Assembly: GCF_014207535.1 (NCBI RefSeq)
Contig: NZ_JACHGK010000009.1
Location: forward strand, 62,001-126,000
Source: Bacillus benzoevorans
GTDB lineage: Bacteria; Bacillota; Bacilli; Bacillales; Cytobacillaceae
DNA: 64,000 nt
Reading direction: 5' to 3'
Made by a program: the position numbers and the translations under genes. The notes under the pieces are model-generated. The model saw nothing but the letters and a program-made list of their open reading frames with translations. It made no database searches and had not been told where the DNA came from. Position 1 is the first letter of the stretch. Each line of letters opens with the position of its first letter. This document shows positions 33,268 through 42,712 of this stretch, one piece after another.

Positions 33268-35307
33268 TTAGTTGATTAATTCTGCGGCTTTTAGAACTTT
33301 TTCTAATACGACCGCCATTTGGTCACGCTGCATCGATTTGTCTGGTCCGAATTCGCCATTGGCAAACCCGCTGATGATGCCAGCTTGGTAGACTTTTTCG
33401 ACACTTGCACGGCTTGATGCTCCGATAGCAGCATCATCTTTGAATGACGCAAGCTTTTTCGTTTTATCATACTTGGAGTCTGCAACATTTACATATTCCA
33501 TCGCTTTGGCAATCATGATCGCTGCTTCAGCACGGTTGATCGGCTTGTCCGGACGGAAGTTTCCATCCCCATACCCATTGATGATCCCCGCTTCGGCGGC
33601 AGCGTTAATTTCACCGTTTTGGTTAACCGCCTTCGTATTCGGTGTATCCGGGAATTTCAATGCAGTTGGATTTTGTGCGGTTAAACCGAATGAACGTGAA
33701 ATTAAAGCAGCAAACTCACCGCGCGTAATCGCATCGCTTGGAGCATAGCTTGTTTCAGATTTTCCGAAAATGATATATTTTGAAGCTAATTTTTCGATAT
33801 AGTATTCAGCAAAGTTTCTGCCATTGTCGATATCGGTGAATGTTTTATCGTTTTCTACGATCACGTATTTCGAGTTATCCCTTTTGAAAATCGTTCCTTC
33901 ATTTCCGGCAAATACAGCTGGAGTGCTTTGGTATTTCTCACCTTCTAAACGAAGGGCAGCTGTTCTGTCAGGATTGAAGTTTTTATGGCCAACGATTGTC
34001 CGTTTTACGTATGTTGAGAATTTAGATATTTCGATTGCTTTATCACCAGCAACTGCTCTTACAGTGAATTCAATCACCTTGGAAACCGGATTTAATTTAT
34101 TTTTCGCAATCGCGCCTTGTACTTGATTCGCGTCAACGATATTCACTGTGATTTCGATTGAGACCGCATCAGCGGCAACGCCAAGTTTTTGCGCCAAGTC
34201 AGCAATATTGATGGCATTGACAGGAAGTTTATAACCAGCTTCTGCTGTTTTTACATATAGAATGGCATTTGGATCCTTCGCTTGTGCTTTTGTAAAAAAC
34301 GCTCCCGGGATCAAGGCTTTGTTGATTTCGCCTTCTGCCGCTTGCGGTAATGGCAGCACAATAACGTTGTTCGAACCGGAGATCAGTCCGACAATTTCAT
34401 CTACCTTATTAGCCTGTACCTTTGTTACAAATTGTGTTTGACCGTTGGAAGTTATTTTTTCAATGACAGCTGCATCAGCCGGTACTTTGGCTTCGCCAGG
34501 ACCTGGTGGATACGGGATTGGCTGCGGCTGCCCTGGATCTGGATCGGTTCCTCCGCCGCCTCCGCCACCAGGAGTGCCGTTTTCAACCTTCTTCACTGCA
34601 TGTAAAAATGCCTTTCTCACTTCACCTTTTGGGTCTACCTTCGCTATAATCTCTGACACTGCCTTTTTGACTTCATCTATACTTATATTTTTTAGAAATA
34701 CAGTTGCCAGATCCTGATTATTTTGGATACTGCTAATAATAACTGCTGTGACAGCATTTTCTAAAGCCGTATTGATTTCAGCCTCTGTTGCATTTGGGTT
34801 AAGAGTCTTCAAGCGGTTATAGAATTCAATCGCTGTACCGATGATTAATTCCTGAATTTCTTGAGCCGATACATTTTTTCCAAACTGTGCTGCAATAGTT
34901 GAACTTGTGTTACTTAATTGTGTTAAGTTCGTTTGCAACTCGTCAGGGGATGTACTGGCTGCCATATTAGCCGCCGCCTTAAGCAAAGTGGCCATAGCGG
35001 TTACTTTTGCTTGATCATTTGCAGTCACGATTCTATCTGCGTATGTATTCCAATCCAATTTTCCTATTTCTGTTTGGGCATCTTTAATTTTTTGCAGAAA
35101 TGCTGCATTCTCTTGTTTTTTTAGTTCGGCGTAAATCGGGTTTAACTTTGCAGCTAAATCATTGGCATTATAGGCGGCTGCAGTCACCGAATTTTCTGTT
35201 CCAGCTGCTTCTGCTTGAACAGCGCTAAGGCCGGCCGCTGGTGCGAAGGCTATCGCTGCTGCCAAAATGGCTTGTACTGCTTTTTTACTAAAAGGATATC
35301 TTTTCAC
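33268..35307 (-). CDS. C-terminal-SLH surface protein (module 1)
   Basis: 679 residues from GTG 35307, 6 bases after AGAGGTG; this gives VKRYPFSKKA, matching its paralogue at 36511 (MKKYPFSKKA), better than the GTG at 35316. Signal peptide 1-33; helical region about 40-255; a GGGGGGG plus Pro-rich linker; a beta-rich domain about 285-470; three C-terminal SLH repeats (about 490-675; ITRGEFAALIS, INRAEAAIMIA, MQRDQMAVVLE). It is about half identical to the protein at 36511, mainly after the Gly linker. Function is unknown. It is divergent from the membrane-anchored gene at 35623. Confidence 0.85.
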   Translation of the reverse strand: MKRYPFSKKAVQAILAAAIAFAPAAGLSAVQAEAAGTENSVTAAAYNANDLAAKLNPIYAELKKQENAAFLQKIKDAQTEIGKLDWNTYADRIVTANDQAKVTAMATLLKAAANMAASTSPDELQTNLTQLSNTSSTIAAQFGKNVSAQEIQELIIGTAIEFYNRLKTLNPNATEAEINTALENAVTAVIISSIQNNQDLATVFLKNISIDEVKKAVSEIIAKVDPKGEVRKAFLHAVKKVENGTPGGGGGGGTDPDPGQPQPIPYPPGPGEAKVPADAAVIEKITSNGQTQFVTKVQANKVDEIVGLISGSNNVIVLPLPQAAEGEINKALIPGAFFTKAQAKDPNAILYVKTAEAGYKLPVNAINIADLAQKLGVAADAVSIEITVNIVDANQVQGAIAKNKLNPVSKVIEFTVRAVAGDKAIEISKFSTYVKRTIVGHKNFNPDRTAALRLEGEKYQSTPAVFAGNEGTIFKRDNSKYVIVENDKTFTDIDNGRNFAEYYIEKLASKYIIFGKSETSYAPSDAITRGEFAALISRSFGLTAQNPTALKFPDTPNTKAVNQNGEINAAAEAGIINGYGDGNFRPDKPINRAEAAIMIAKAMEYVNVADSKYDKTKKLASFKDDAAIGASSRASVEKVYQAGIISGFANGEFGPDKSMQRDQMAVVLEKVLKAAELIN

Positions 35308-35622
35308 TGGTTTCACCTCTTATATTTCTTTTTTCTGACACATCTAAAGTAAAATAGATATGTGAAAATATGTAAGTTTACATGCTAAATACATACTATC
35401 TTAAATCCTAGTGTTTTTTAAAGGGTACATAGTCATCCTTTATTGAGAACACAAAAAGTAGATTTAGTGTATTTGAAGCAGGAGCAAAGGTAATAAGTCC
35501 TGCAATTTGGGCAAAACCTTTCTTTTTTTGGCCATTTTTGTATAATCAAATCAATCAGAAATTATTTTACAGACTAATAATTTGCCAATTATACCCAAAT
35601 ATTATCGGAAAAGAGGGATCTT
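35308..35622. other. Divergent intergenic region of SLH module 1
   Basis: About 315 AT-rich bases that must hold promoters for both divergent genes. ATATGTGAAAATATG at 35358-35372 resembles ATATATGAAAATATC at 38642-38656 in module 2 and ATATGAAAATATAG at 6571 before an S-layer gene. Confidence 0.4.
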
Positions 35623-36291
35623 ATGAAGAAAATGTATTTGCTCATTGGAGGGGCGCTTGCTGCTATTGTGTTCCTAACGTTCGGCATCGTAAGCTGGAAT
35701 GAGAAAATAGAAACAACCTCTGAATCTGCTAAGGAAAAGATTGAAATAGTGAAAAAGTCAGACCCGGATTTAACCGGTGATGCTCCGCTCGGCAGCGGTG
35801 ACGCAGGGACATCAACAAACGCTCAAGCGGGTGGATCTGATTCGAATACGGCCGATGACGGGATGCTGGGCCAGGGAAAATCGGGAAATCCCGGTACAAA
35901 AAATGGCAGCGGAGAGAGTCCTTCCTCCCCCGTTGCCGCACCGAACCAACCCGGTACGGCATTAGCAGACATTAAGTCGGCTTATCGTGCGGCTTTTTCT
36001 GATCTAGAGGTTTGGGAAGGCAGCAAAATCGATCAAATCGTCGTGCAGGCAAAAGCTGACTATGTCAGTGGTAAGTATTTGAAAGAGGATTTACTGGTTA
36101 AATATCAGGAAATCGCCCTTTCTCTTGAAGACCAGGCGGATCAATCCTTTAATGCCATTTACCAGCAGTTGGAGGCTGATTTACAAAAGAACGGTCATGA
36201 TCCCAATGAAGCGGTGAGTTTTCGGAATGAGTATCAGCAGAAAAAGGCAGAACGGCAGTCGCATGTGATTAGTGAGTTGTCGGAGTTTTAG
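35623..36291 (+). CDS. Membrane-anchored protein of unknown function (module 1)
   Basis: 222 residues: a short cytoplasmic end, one membrane segment at about 5-23, a conserved juxtamembrane stretch (SAKEKIEIVKKSDPDLTGDAP), a Ser/Gly/Asn/Pro-rich linker (about 60-115), and a helical domain (about 118-222) ending HVISELSEF. No Cys lipobox. The ATG follows AAGAGGGATCTT. It is clearly paralogous to the gene at 38840; membrane end and helical domain are conserved while the linker differs. Each copy is divergent from a C-terminal-SLH gene, so the two products probably act together in the envelope. No family recognised. Confidence 0.75.
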   Translation: MKKMYLLIGGALAAIVFLTFGIVSWNEKIETTSESAKEKIEIVKKSDPDLTGDAPLGSGDAGTSTNAQAGGSDSNTADDGMLGQGKSGNPGTKNGSGESPSSPVAAPNQPGTALADIKSAYRAAFSDLEVWEGSKIDQIVVQAKADYVSGKYLKEDLLVKYQEIALSLEDQADQSFNAIYQQLEADLQKNGHDPNEAVSFRNEYQQKKAERQSHVISELSEF

Positions 36292-36324
36292 AGACGGTTT
36301 TAGAGCCTGAAGCATTGTATCCGA

Positions 36325-36380
36325 AGTTGCCGATATATTGTTCGAAGTGGACGATATATCAGAAGAGTTGCCGATATCTT
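36325..36380 (+). repeat. GGCCGATATA-type array A4 (diverged, three units)
   Basis: Units GTTGCCGATATA, GTGGACGATATA and GTTGCCGATATC at about 20-bp spacing, between convergent genes. Confidence 0.65.
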
Positions 36381-36469
36381 TCAATTTAAGGGCCGGGAAC
36401 CAATTTTTCGGCTGGTGAAGCAAGTTGGATTGCCGGGTAAATCAGGCTTATGACTAATTTGAAAAGAAA

Positions 36470-36507
36470 TTAAAAAGGAGTTGTCCCAAAATGGACAGCT
36501 CCTTTTG
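36470..36507 (-). terminator. Terminator of SLH gene at 36511
   Basis: AAAAAGGAGttGTCC..GGACAGCTCCTTTT stem adjacent to the stop codon on the minus strand. Confidence 0.75.
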
Positions 36508-36510
36508 TAA

Positions 36511-38589
36511 TTAGTCGATTAATTTAGCTGCTTGAAGAAGTTTATCAAGAACGACAGCCATTTGGTCACGCTGCATTGATTTGTCAGGACCGAATGATTT
36601 ATCGCTAAATCCGCTCATAAGACCGGCTTGGTATACTTTTTCAACATATTGACGGCTTGTTGTACCGATTACAGCATCGTCTTTGAAGTCAGCAAGCTTT
36701 TTGCTTGTAGTATATTCTGAGCTTGCAACTTTAACATAATCTAAAGCTTTAGAAAGCATGATCGCTGCTTCTGCACGGTTGATTGGCTGGTCTGGTTTGA
36801 AGATATTACCAGCGTATCCAGAGACAATACCTGCTTCAGCGACTGCATTGATTTCGCCGTTTTGGTTAACAGCTTTTGTATTTGGTGTATCAGTGAATTT
36901 TAATTGAGTTGGATTTTGTGCAGTTAAGCCAAGTGCACGAGAAATTAACGCAGCAAACTCACCACGAGTGATCGCTAAGCTATTTGCATACTCAGTATCT
37001 GATTTACCGAAAATGATATATTTTGAAGCTAATTTTTCGATAGATGCTTCAGCAAAGTTCTTGCCATTGTCGACATCAGTGAATGTTTTGTCGTTTTCAA
37101 CGATAACATATTTAGAGTTATCTTTTTTGTAAATAGTCGCTTCTTTTCCATTAAACGTAGCTGGAGCGCCTTGGAATTTTCCATTGACTAATTTAACCAC
37201 TGCTGTGCGAGCAGGATTAAACGTTTTAGTTCCAGTGATTGTACGTTTTACGTAAGTTGAGAATTTAGAAACGGAAACTTCTTTATCACCAGAAACAGCT
37301 TTCACTGTAAATTCAATAACGTCTGAAACGGCGTTCAGTTTGTTGTTATCTAAATCAGCTTTTACTTCTGCTTGTGGAACTACATTGACAGAGATTTCAA
37401 TTTTAACATCAGAGGCCGCAACACCAAGTTCATTTGCTAATGAAGCTACATTGATTTCACTAACAGGAAGTTGATAGCTTGCTTCTTCTGTTTTTACATT
37501 AACCGCTGCATTTGCGTTCTTTTCCGCTGCTTGAGTAAATAACGTTGCAGGAAGCTCTGCTTTAGCTGTTTCGCCAGCAGCCGGTGCACCAAGAGTTAAC
37601 GGAATAACCGCTTTTTCAGCTGTGATTTGGGTAACAATCTCAGCCACTTTTGCTGCAGGGACTTGGGTCACGACAGTGCTGCCTTGTTTTACTGTTTCAG
37701 TTGCGTCTTGTGGAAGTGTAACTTCGCCTAGGGCTGGATTTTCAGTTGGTGCAGGTGGTACTACACCGCCGCCTCCGCCGCCTCCGCCATTAGGATTTCC
37801 AGCTAGAAATGCAGCTAAAATAAACGCGTCTCGCAAAGTTGATAACTCTGATTCTGTAATAATTGTTTTTGAAACAAGCTTTTCATTAATTCGGTTTTTC
37901 ATTTCAATTATACCATCTAAATTAGTACCTAATTCAGAGTATAACGTTGAATTAAGAGTAGCATACGTAGGGTTTTCACTAATTAATTCATCTCTAACTT
38001 GTTTAGTAATGGTTTCAATCGTTCCACCATTTTTTAAAGTAGTATAAATAGAAGCAAACCCTTTATCCCAAAGTTTCTTTTCAGAATCAGCTAGAAACTG
38101 TAATACTAAATCAGTTGTTCCTGGTCCTACAATATATTCCAATGCTTCACCTTGAGGAGAGGTTTTAAAGTCTGACAGCATTGTAGCTAAATTTGACGAA
38201 CTTGCATCATAAGATAGAGTTGCAATTGCAGCTGCAATACTTTCAGCAGATACAGTACTGTAATTTGTTGTAGTATCTGCATTATTTGCAGTTGCAACTA
38301 ATTTTGCATTAAAATTATTGGCCACTTCAGCTGTTAATACATCTCTCCAATCATCAGTGGTAAATTTTGTTTCATCTTTTAATGCAATGGCAGCTTTATT
38401 AAAGATTACTTTTTCAGGAGTACTGAATTGACTATAAATTGTTTGCATCCGAGTTAACGCATCATTAGCTGTTGCTGCCTCAACTGTACTAGGCTCAAAA
38501 ACTCCCCCTATACTAACTACTGGGGAAAACGCAACCGTAGCAGCCAGGATAGCTGTTATGGCCTTCTTACTAAATGGATATTTTTTCAT
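36511..38589 (-). CDS. C-terminal-SLH surface protein (module 2)
   Basis: 692 residues, paralogue of the protein at 33268. The ATG follows AGAGGTGAGGAA. Signal peptide 1-37; N-terminal helical domain (about 40-270) much diverged from module 1; GGGGGGG and Pro linker; beta-rich domain carrying VIEFTVKAVSGDKEV and KFSTYVKRTI as in module 1; three C-terminal SLH repeats (about 505-690). Codon use is more AT-rich and biased than in module 1, which suggests stronger expression. Probably bound to secondary wall polymer. Divergent from the membrane-anchored gene at 38840. Confidence 0.87.
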   Translation of the reverse strand: MKKYPFSKKAITAILAATVAFSPVVSIGGVFEPSTVEAATANDALTRMQTIYSQFSTPEKVIFNKAAIALKDETKFTTDDWRDVLTAEVANNFNAKLVATANNADTTTNYSTVSAESIAAAIATLSYDASSSNLATMLSDFKTSPQGEALEYIVGPGTTDLVLQFLADSEKKLWDKGFASIYTTLKNGGTIETITKQVRDELISENPTYATLNSTLYSELGTNLDGIIEMKNRINEKLVSKTIITESELSTLRDAFILAAFLAGNPNGGGGGGGGVVPPAPTENPALGEVTLPQDATETVKQGSTVVTQVPAAKVAEIVTQITAEKAVIPLTLGAPAAGETAKAELPATLFTQAAEKNANAAVNVKTEEASYQLPVSEINVASLANELGVAASDVKIEISVNVVPQAEVKADLDNNKLNAVSDVIEFTVKAVSGDKEVSVSKFSTYVKRTITGTKTFNPARTAVVKLVNGKFQGAPATFNGKEATIYKKDNSKYVIVENDKTFTDVDNGKNFAEASIEKLASKYIIFGKSDTEYANSLAITRGEFAALISRALGLTAQNPTQLKFTDTPNTKAVNQNGEINAVAEAGIVSGYAGNIFKPDQPINRAEAAIMLSKALDYVKVASSEYTTSKKLADFKDDAVIGTTSRQYVEKVYQAGLMSGFSDKSFGPDKSMQRDQMAVVLDKLLQAAKLID

Positions 38590-38839
38590 TTCCTCACCTC
38601 TAAATTTATTGTTCTGTTTTTCCGAATTGCCAAAAATAGAAAATATATGAAAATATCATTCGTCTGATAAATTAATACTATATCAAAAGTAGCAGTTTTT
38701 CAATTGATTTTATTTACAAAAAAATTCCTGTCCTTTATTTTTCTGCTATAAATCTTATATAATGAATAAAGCGGGTATCTCTTTAAAATATGGTAGTTTA
38801 TCATTATTTTTATATACTATTTTCAAATGAGGAGCGATT

Positions 38840-39520
38840 ATGAAAAAGAATCTAACCATTTTAGGTGCTGTTATCTTAACGGCGGCAGCCATTACTTTTA
38901 GCCTTGTTCATTGGAATAATAAGATAGAAGTGACATCAGCAAAAGCAAAGGAAAAAATTGAAGTAGTAAAAAAGACTGACCCGAATTTGACTGGTCATGC
39001 ACCAGTGAATAATATTGGAACCGCGGATGTCTCCGGAAGTGCAGATTCCTCCGGCAACCAGGGAAGTGATTCAGGCGCCGGCACTGGAACACAATCTAGT
39101 AATGACGGCACAGAAACCACCGCAACTGCAAACAGCGGGGATGCTGCAGTTGAAGCCCAAGGCGGTACTACTGCGCTTCCCGGGACTTCTTTAGAAGAGA
39201 TTAAAGCGGCCTATCAGGAGGTTTTTACACAGCTGGAGGTTCAGGAAAGCAGTAAAGTGGATCAAATAGTCGTACAAGCAAAAGCCGACTTTGTCAGCAA
39301 GAAATATTCAAAGGATGAATTAATCGCTAAATACCAGGAATTTGCGGAACTTCTTGAAACGAATGCAGATAAAACCTTTGATGCTTATTATAAGCAGTTT
39401 CAGCTTGATTTAGAAAAATACGGTTACGATGTAAACGATGCAGTACCGTTTAAAAATGAGTATACCGCGAAGAAGCAGGAGCGGATGACACAGGTAATCA
39501 GCGAGTTGTCACAGTTTTAG
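38840..39520 (+). CDS. Membrane-anchored protein of unknown function (module 2)
   Basis: 226 residues, paralogue of the protein at 35623 with the same plan: membrane segment about 5-22, juxtamembrane SAKAKEKIEVVKKTDPNLTG, a Gly/Ser/Thr-rich linker, and a C-terminal helical domain (TSLEEIKAAYQEVF.. to VISELSQF) with the conserved SKVDQIVVQAKADFVSKKYS block. The ATG follows GAGGAGCG. Divergent from the SLH gene at 36511. No family recognised. Confidence 0.75.
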   Translation: MKKNLTILGAVILTAAAITFSLVHWNNKIEVTSAKAKEKIEVVKKTDPNLTGHAPVNNIGTADVSGSADSSGNQGSDSGAGTGTQSSNDGTETTATANSGDAAVEAQGGTTALPGTSLEEIKAAYQEVFTQLEVQESSKVDQIVVQAKADFVSKKYSKDELIAKYQEFAELLETNADKTFDAYYKQFQLDLEKYGYDVNDAVPFKNEYTAKKQERMTQVISELSQF

Positions 39521-39537
39521 TGCGTTTCTATTTAACA

Positions 39538-39573
39538 AAAAACCTCCACCCGGCGTTTTAAGGTAGAGGTTTT
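39538..39573. terminator. Bidirectional terminator
   Basis: AAAAAACCTCcacc..GGTAGAGGTTTTTT stem between the convergent module-2 gene and the BY-kinase gene. Confidence 0.75.
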
Positions 39574-39597
39574 TTACTTGAGTTTTCTGCGAAAAGA

Positions 39598-40296
39598 TTA
39601 CTCTCTTCCGTAGTAGTAGTAATAGTGACTATCTTGAATTTTCTTATGGTTCAAAACGGTGCCCAGCAATTTGCCGTTAGCGGCGAGGAGCAGCTCCTTT
39701 GATTTGACAGCTGCTTCGATAGGGGTTTCTCCGCTTTTGATCACCAGGATCGTCCCGTCACATTGATTAGCAAGAATTTGCGCGTCCGTAACAGCAAGAA
39801 CCGGCGGCGTATCGATTAAAATCATATCGAAGCTTTCCAAAGCCTTGTCCAGCATGTCCTTCATAGCTTGTGAACCAAGCAGCTCTGCCGGGTTTGGCGG
39901 AATCGGTCCTGTAGGCAAAACGGATAGATTCTCCAATTCCGTTTCCTGGATGCATTGCTGCAATTCATTGCGTTTTGTCAGAATGCTTGTCAGACCGCGC
40001 TGGTTTTCAACATGAAAGGTATAATGTACCGTTGGTTTACGCATGTCACAATCAATCAGCAGCGTCTTCTTTCCCTGCTGGGCAAAAACAACCGCTAAAT
40101 TGGCCACTGTAGTCGATTTTCCTTCTCCTGGTCCCGACGAGGTAACAACAATCGTACGGATGCCCAGGTCTGAAGAAAATTGAATGTTCGTCCGGATTGT
40201 TTTGTATTGCTCTGAAATCGGTGAACGAGGGTTGCTTGATGTGATAAGACTTCTATTTTGTCTCACGATGTTTTTCGCGTTTTTCTTAAGCCTCAA
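39598..40296 (-). CDS. BY-type tyrosine kinase (CpsD/YwqD-like)
   Basis: 232 residues from TTG 40296, 6 bases after GAGGTG; a GTG at 40305 is part of that site. Cytoplasmic P-loop kinase: Walker A SGPGEGKSTT, Walker A' LLIDCDMRKPT, Walker B MILIDTPPVL, and a C-terminal tyrosine cluster (YYYYYG) for autophosphorylation. In Gram-positives it works with a separate membrane modulator, here the overlapping upstream gene, to control polysaccharide production. The operon ends here without phosphatase or glycosyltransferase genes. Confidence 0.92.
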   Translation of the reverse strand: MRLKKNAKNIVRQNRSLITSSNPRSPISEQYKTIRTNIQFSSDLGIRTIVVTSSGPGEGKSTTVANLAVVFAQQGKKTLLIDCDMRKPTVHYTFHVENQRGLTSILTKRNELQQCIQETELENLSVLPTGPIPPNPAELLGSQAMKDMLDKALESFDMILIDTPPVLAVTDAQILANQCDGTILVIKSGETPIEAAVKSKELLLAANGKLLGTVLNHKKIQDSHYYYYYGRE

Positions 40297-41041
40297 CTTT
40301 ATCACCTCGTTTCTTCAGATTGCCTATATTTGTATGGGAAGATGATCTCTGTTCATCTGCTGCGGTAATGTTACTAACGGCACCAAGTACAGGCAGTCCA
40401 AGCAATTTTTCGATGTCCTGCTCAGATTTAATCGTGTTATCTAAGTATTCCAGTAAGAATGCCACTCCGACAGAGGCCATTAAACCGACCACAAAGGCAA
40501 TCGCCATATTTAACATTGGCTGCGGTTTGATTGGTGCTGGATTTTCCGGTAATTCAGCCGGAGATAAAATATGAATATTATCGATTCTCATTAGCTTAGA
40601 GATTTCTTCTTTAAAAACTTGTGCAATTTCGTTCGCGATAATCACGGCTTCAGCCGGGTCATGATTTTCTACCGCGATGCTGACTACCTGTGATTTCCCT
40701 TCCTGCGTGACGCTGACACTGCCGTTCAGACCTTGTGCTGAAGTATCCAAATCTAATTCTTTAATAACTTGATCCAAAATATACGGGCTTTTCAAGATGA
40801 CGTTGTATGTTTCAATAAATTTAGCATCTGTATCTAGTGATATTCCTGCTAATGATGCGATGGAACCTGCTGCTGCCTGGCTGACAAGAATTTGTGTCGA
40901 TGCCTTATAAACGGGCTTTAAGACAGTATAGCTCACTACCCCGCTTACGATCGTTGCTAAAAGAGTGACAATGACGATTAAAGCAAACCTCTTCTTTAAT
41001 ACAGCAAATAATTCTCTTAAACTTATTGTTTCCTCTTCCAT
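40286..41041 (-). CDS. Wzz/YveK-type chain-length regulator and kinase modulator
   Basis: 251 residues. The ATG follows AGGAGGATATA. Two membrane helices (about 20-40 and 175-195) flank an extracellular helical domain, with the Pro-rich PAELPENPAPIKPQPM before the second helix, the layout of CapA/YwqC/EpsA modulators. The cytoplasmic C-terminal tail activates the BY-kinase in this family. Its end overlaps the kinase gene by about 11 bases. Confidence 0.9.
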   Translation of the reverse strand: MEEETISLRELFAVLKKRFALIVIVTLLATIVSGVVSYTVLKPVYKASTQILVSQAAAGSIASLAGISLDTDAKFIETYNVILKSPYILDQVIKELDLDTSAQGLNGSVSVTQEGKSQVVSIAVENHDPAEAVIIANEIAQVFKEEISKLMRIDNIHILSPAELPENPAPIKPQPMLNMAIAFVVGLMASVGVAFLLEYLDNTIKSEQDIEKLLGLPVLGAVSNITAADEQRSSSHTNIGNLKKRGDKVEA

Positions 41042-41565
41042 TATATCCTCCTAATAATTTTTCTCCCCTGCATGTTGTTCCTAGCCTTCTTTGTGACTAG
41101 AGGAATAAAATATGGACTGTCTCTTCAATCTTGCGTCACCTTAATAGAGAACGACGCTCCCCTCCCACAGTCTAGTACCCCAAACTGCCGGAACCTGAAG
41201 AACAGCCCTATATGTAAAAAACTTTCTCATCATGATTGCGTTAATCCCAAAGGTTAGTTTAAGATAATCCTACCTTTATTTCAATAGAATAATAGCAAAA
41301 ACGCCCCCCTTTTTCTTGTATAGATGGGCACCTATCTCAATTTGGGAAAAAACTAGCTGAGACGGTTTTTCACACACCTGAGTCTTTTTAACTTTTTTTA
41401 TTAACAAATGATATGACTATAGTAACTATTATACCTTTCCCCTGTCATAATAAGGAAAAATATAGGACGCCTGTTTTTCTACAAAGATAATCGGTGCTTT
41501 TATTTTTATAAAATAGTTTTTCTGCAGCTATCCGCGCTTTCATCAAGCAGATTACCGGGGACAAA
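41042..41565. other. Intergenic region upstream of wzz-like gene
   Basis: About 520 bases. No gene, dispersed repeat or convincing promoter is visible. Both genes that border it are on the minus strand. Confidence 0.45.
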
Positions 41566-42135
41566 CTACCGGTTCAGCGCTTCTTCAATTGCAGCAATTT
41601 CTTCTGCCGTAAAGCGTGAATAGGCCATTTGGATCGCCAGTTCCTGTTGTTCCGGGGTTAGACCCTTTGCGGAAGCACGGTTGTATAGATCGATTTCTTC
41701 TTGGGTGAAGCGGCTGAACCCGAATGCAACGGCTTCTTCCCTGGTGGCAAAGTAAAGTCCTCCGGTTTGCTTGTTATTCGGTGCGGCTGCCGGCGTTTCC
41801 CCTATATTGCCGGAAGTTTCCGGCGCCGTTGGTGCACTATTTTCTCCAGTCGTCCCAGTTTCTTCATTTATATTATCGACCGGAGTTTCCGGATTTTGAA
41901 CGCCCGTTGTGTCTGCCTGCCCTTCCGTATCCGCAGCGTTTTTCTGATCACTGTTTTCCATGTTGCTATCGCGGTTATCGCCCTTTTCCTCTCGTTCTTT
42001 GTCCGCTTCAGGCTGTTGCACGCGGGCAACCGATGCTCCGTTATCGGTTTTATTCATTTCATAAAAAAAGTACCCGGAAGCTGAAATAAGCAGAACCAAG
42101 GCGGTTCCGCCGATGATCATCCCTTTTAATTTCAT
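41566..42135 (-). CDS. Membrane-anchored protein with duplicated SRFTxEEI motif
   Basis: 189 residues; ATG 42135 follows GGAGGGGAATT. One membrane segment at about 6-26, a long acidic Glu/Asp/Asn/Thr linker (about 35-125), then a short conserved-looking end with two copies of SRFT(Q/A)EEI separated by a helical stretch. The plan resembles the companions at 35623 and 38840, but sequence does not. No known family is recognised. Confidence 0.65.
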   Translation of the reverse strand: MKLKGMIIGGTALVLLISASGYFFYEMNKTDNGASVARVQQPEADKEREEKGDNRDSNMENSDQKNAADTEGQADTTGVQNPETPVDNINEETGTTGENSAPTAPETSGNIGETPAAAPNNKQTGGLYFATREEAVAFGFSRFTQEEIDLYNRASAKGLTPEQQELAIQMAYSRFTAEEIAAIEEALNR

Positions 42136-42343
42136 AATTCCCCTCCAAATATTATATTAATATATCAAAATATACGAATTAAATGTGTCCATAGATTAGT
42201 TTATCATTATTTAGATGGATTTTAAAATCCTAATAAATGGATACCATTGATTCGTTCTACCCAAAGAACACACATTAGTAAAATGTTCTCTTTTGAGGTA
42301 TAATTGGAATTAATTATACTATTAAGCATTGGAGAGATGAACT

Positions 42344-42472
42344 ATGCCATTAATTGCAATGAAAGAGATTGGAACGCCATTAAAATTAATCGGTATCAGA
42401 CTGTTCAAATCGAGCGAAGGCGCCCTCTATATCAAGTACGGAAATCGTCCGAGAAAAAGACTATTTAATTAA
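42344..42472 (+). CDS. Possible 42-residue protein
   Basis: Starts at ATG 42344 behind GGAGAGATGAACT and ends at TAA 42472. The peptide MPLIAMKEIGTPLKL... is amphipathic and ends with a basic NRPRKRLFN. TATACT at 42315-42320 could be a -10 box. No family is recognised. Confidence 0.45.
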   Translation: MPLIAMKEIGTPLKLIGIRLFKSSEGALYIKYGNRPRKRLFN

Positions 42473-42593
42473 CCATGTCTATACCGCCGTATACAGCTGA
42501 ATGAGCCTATTTATTATGAATGGATCATTTTAATACGTTTTCCTAATCAGAGCGAATCCTAAAGGATTGGCTTTTTTTGTGCGCTCAGGAAAC

Positions 42594-42628
42594 ATGAGGA
42601 CGGTTCTTGCATTTCCCTAAATAGTGGA
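42594..42628. repeat. AACCGTCC-type dispersed element
   Basis: GAGGACGGTTCTTGCATTTC plus CCTAAAT; the reverse complement of the element at 10222, shortly upstream of the IMEF gene. Confidence 0.5.
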
Positions 42629-42712
42629 ATTTTTCCTGCCTTTCCTTTATTAACGGGTTTATTGTTTTTAAAAAATGGGAAGAAATGTATGTAGTAAAGG
42701 GAGGGAAATTGG

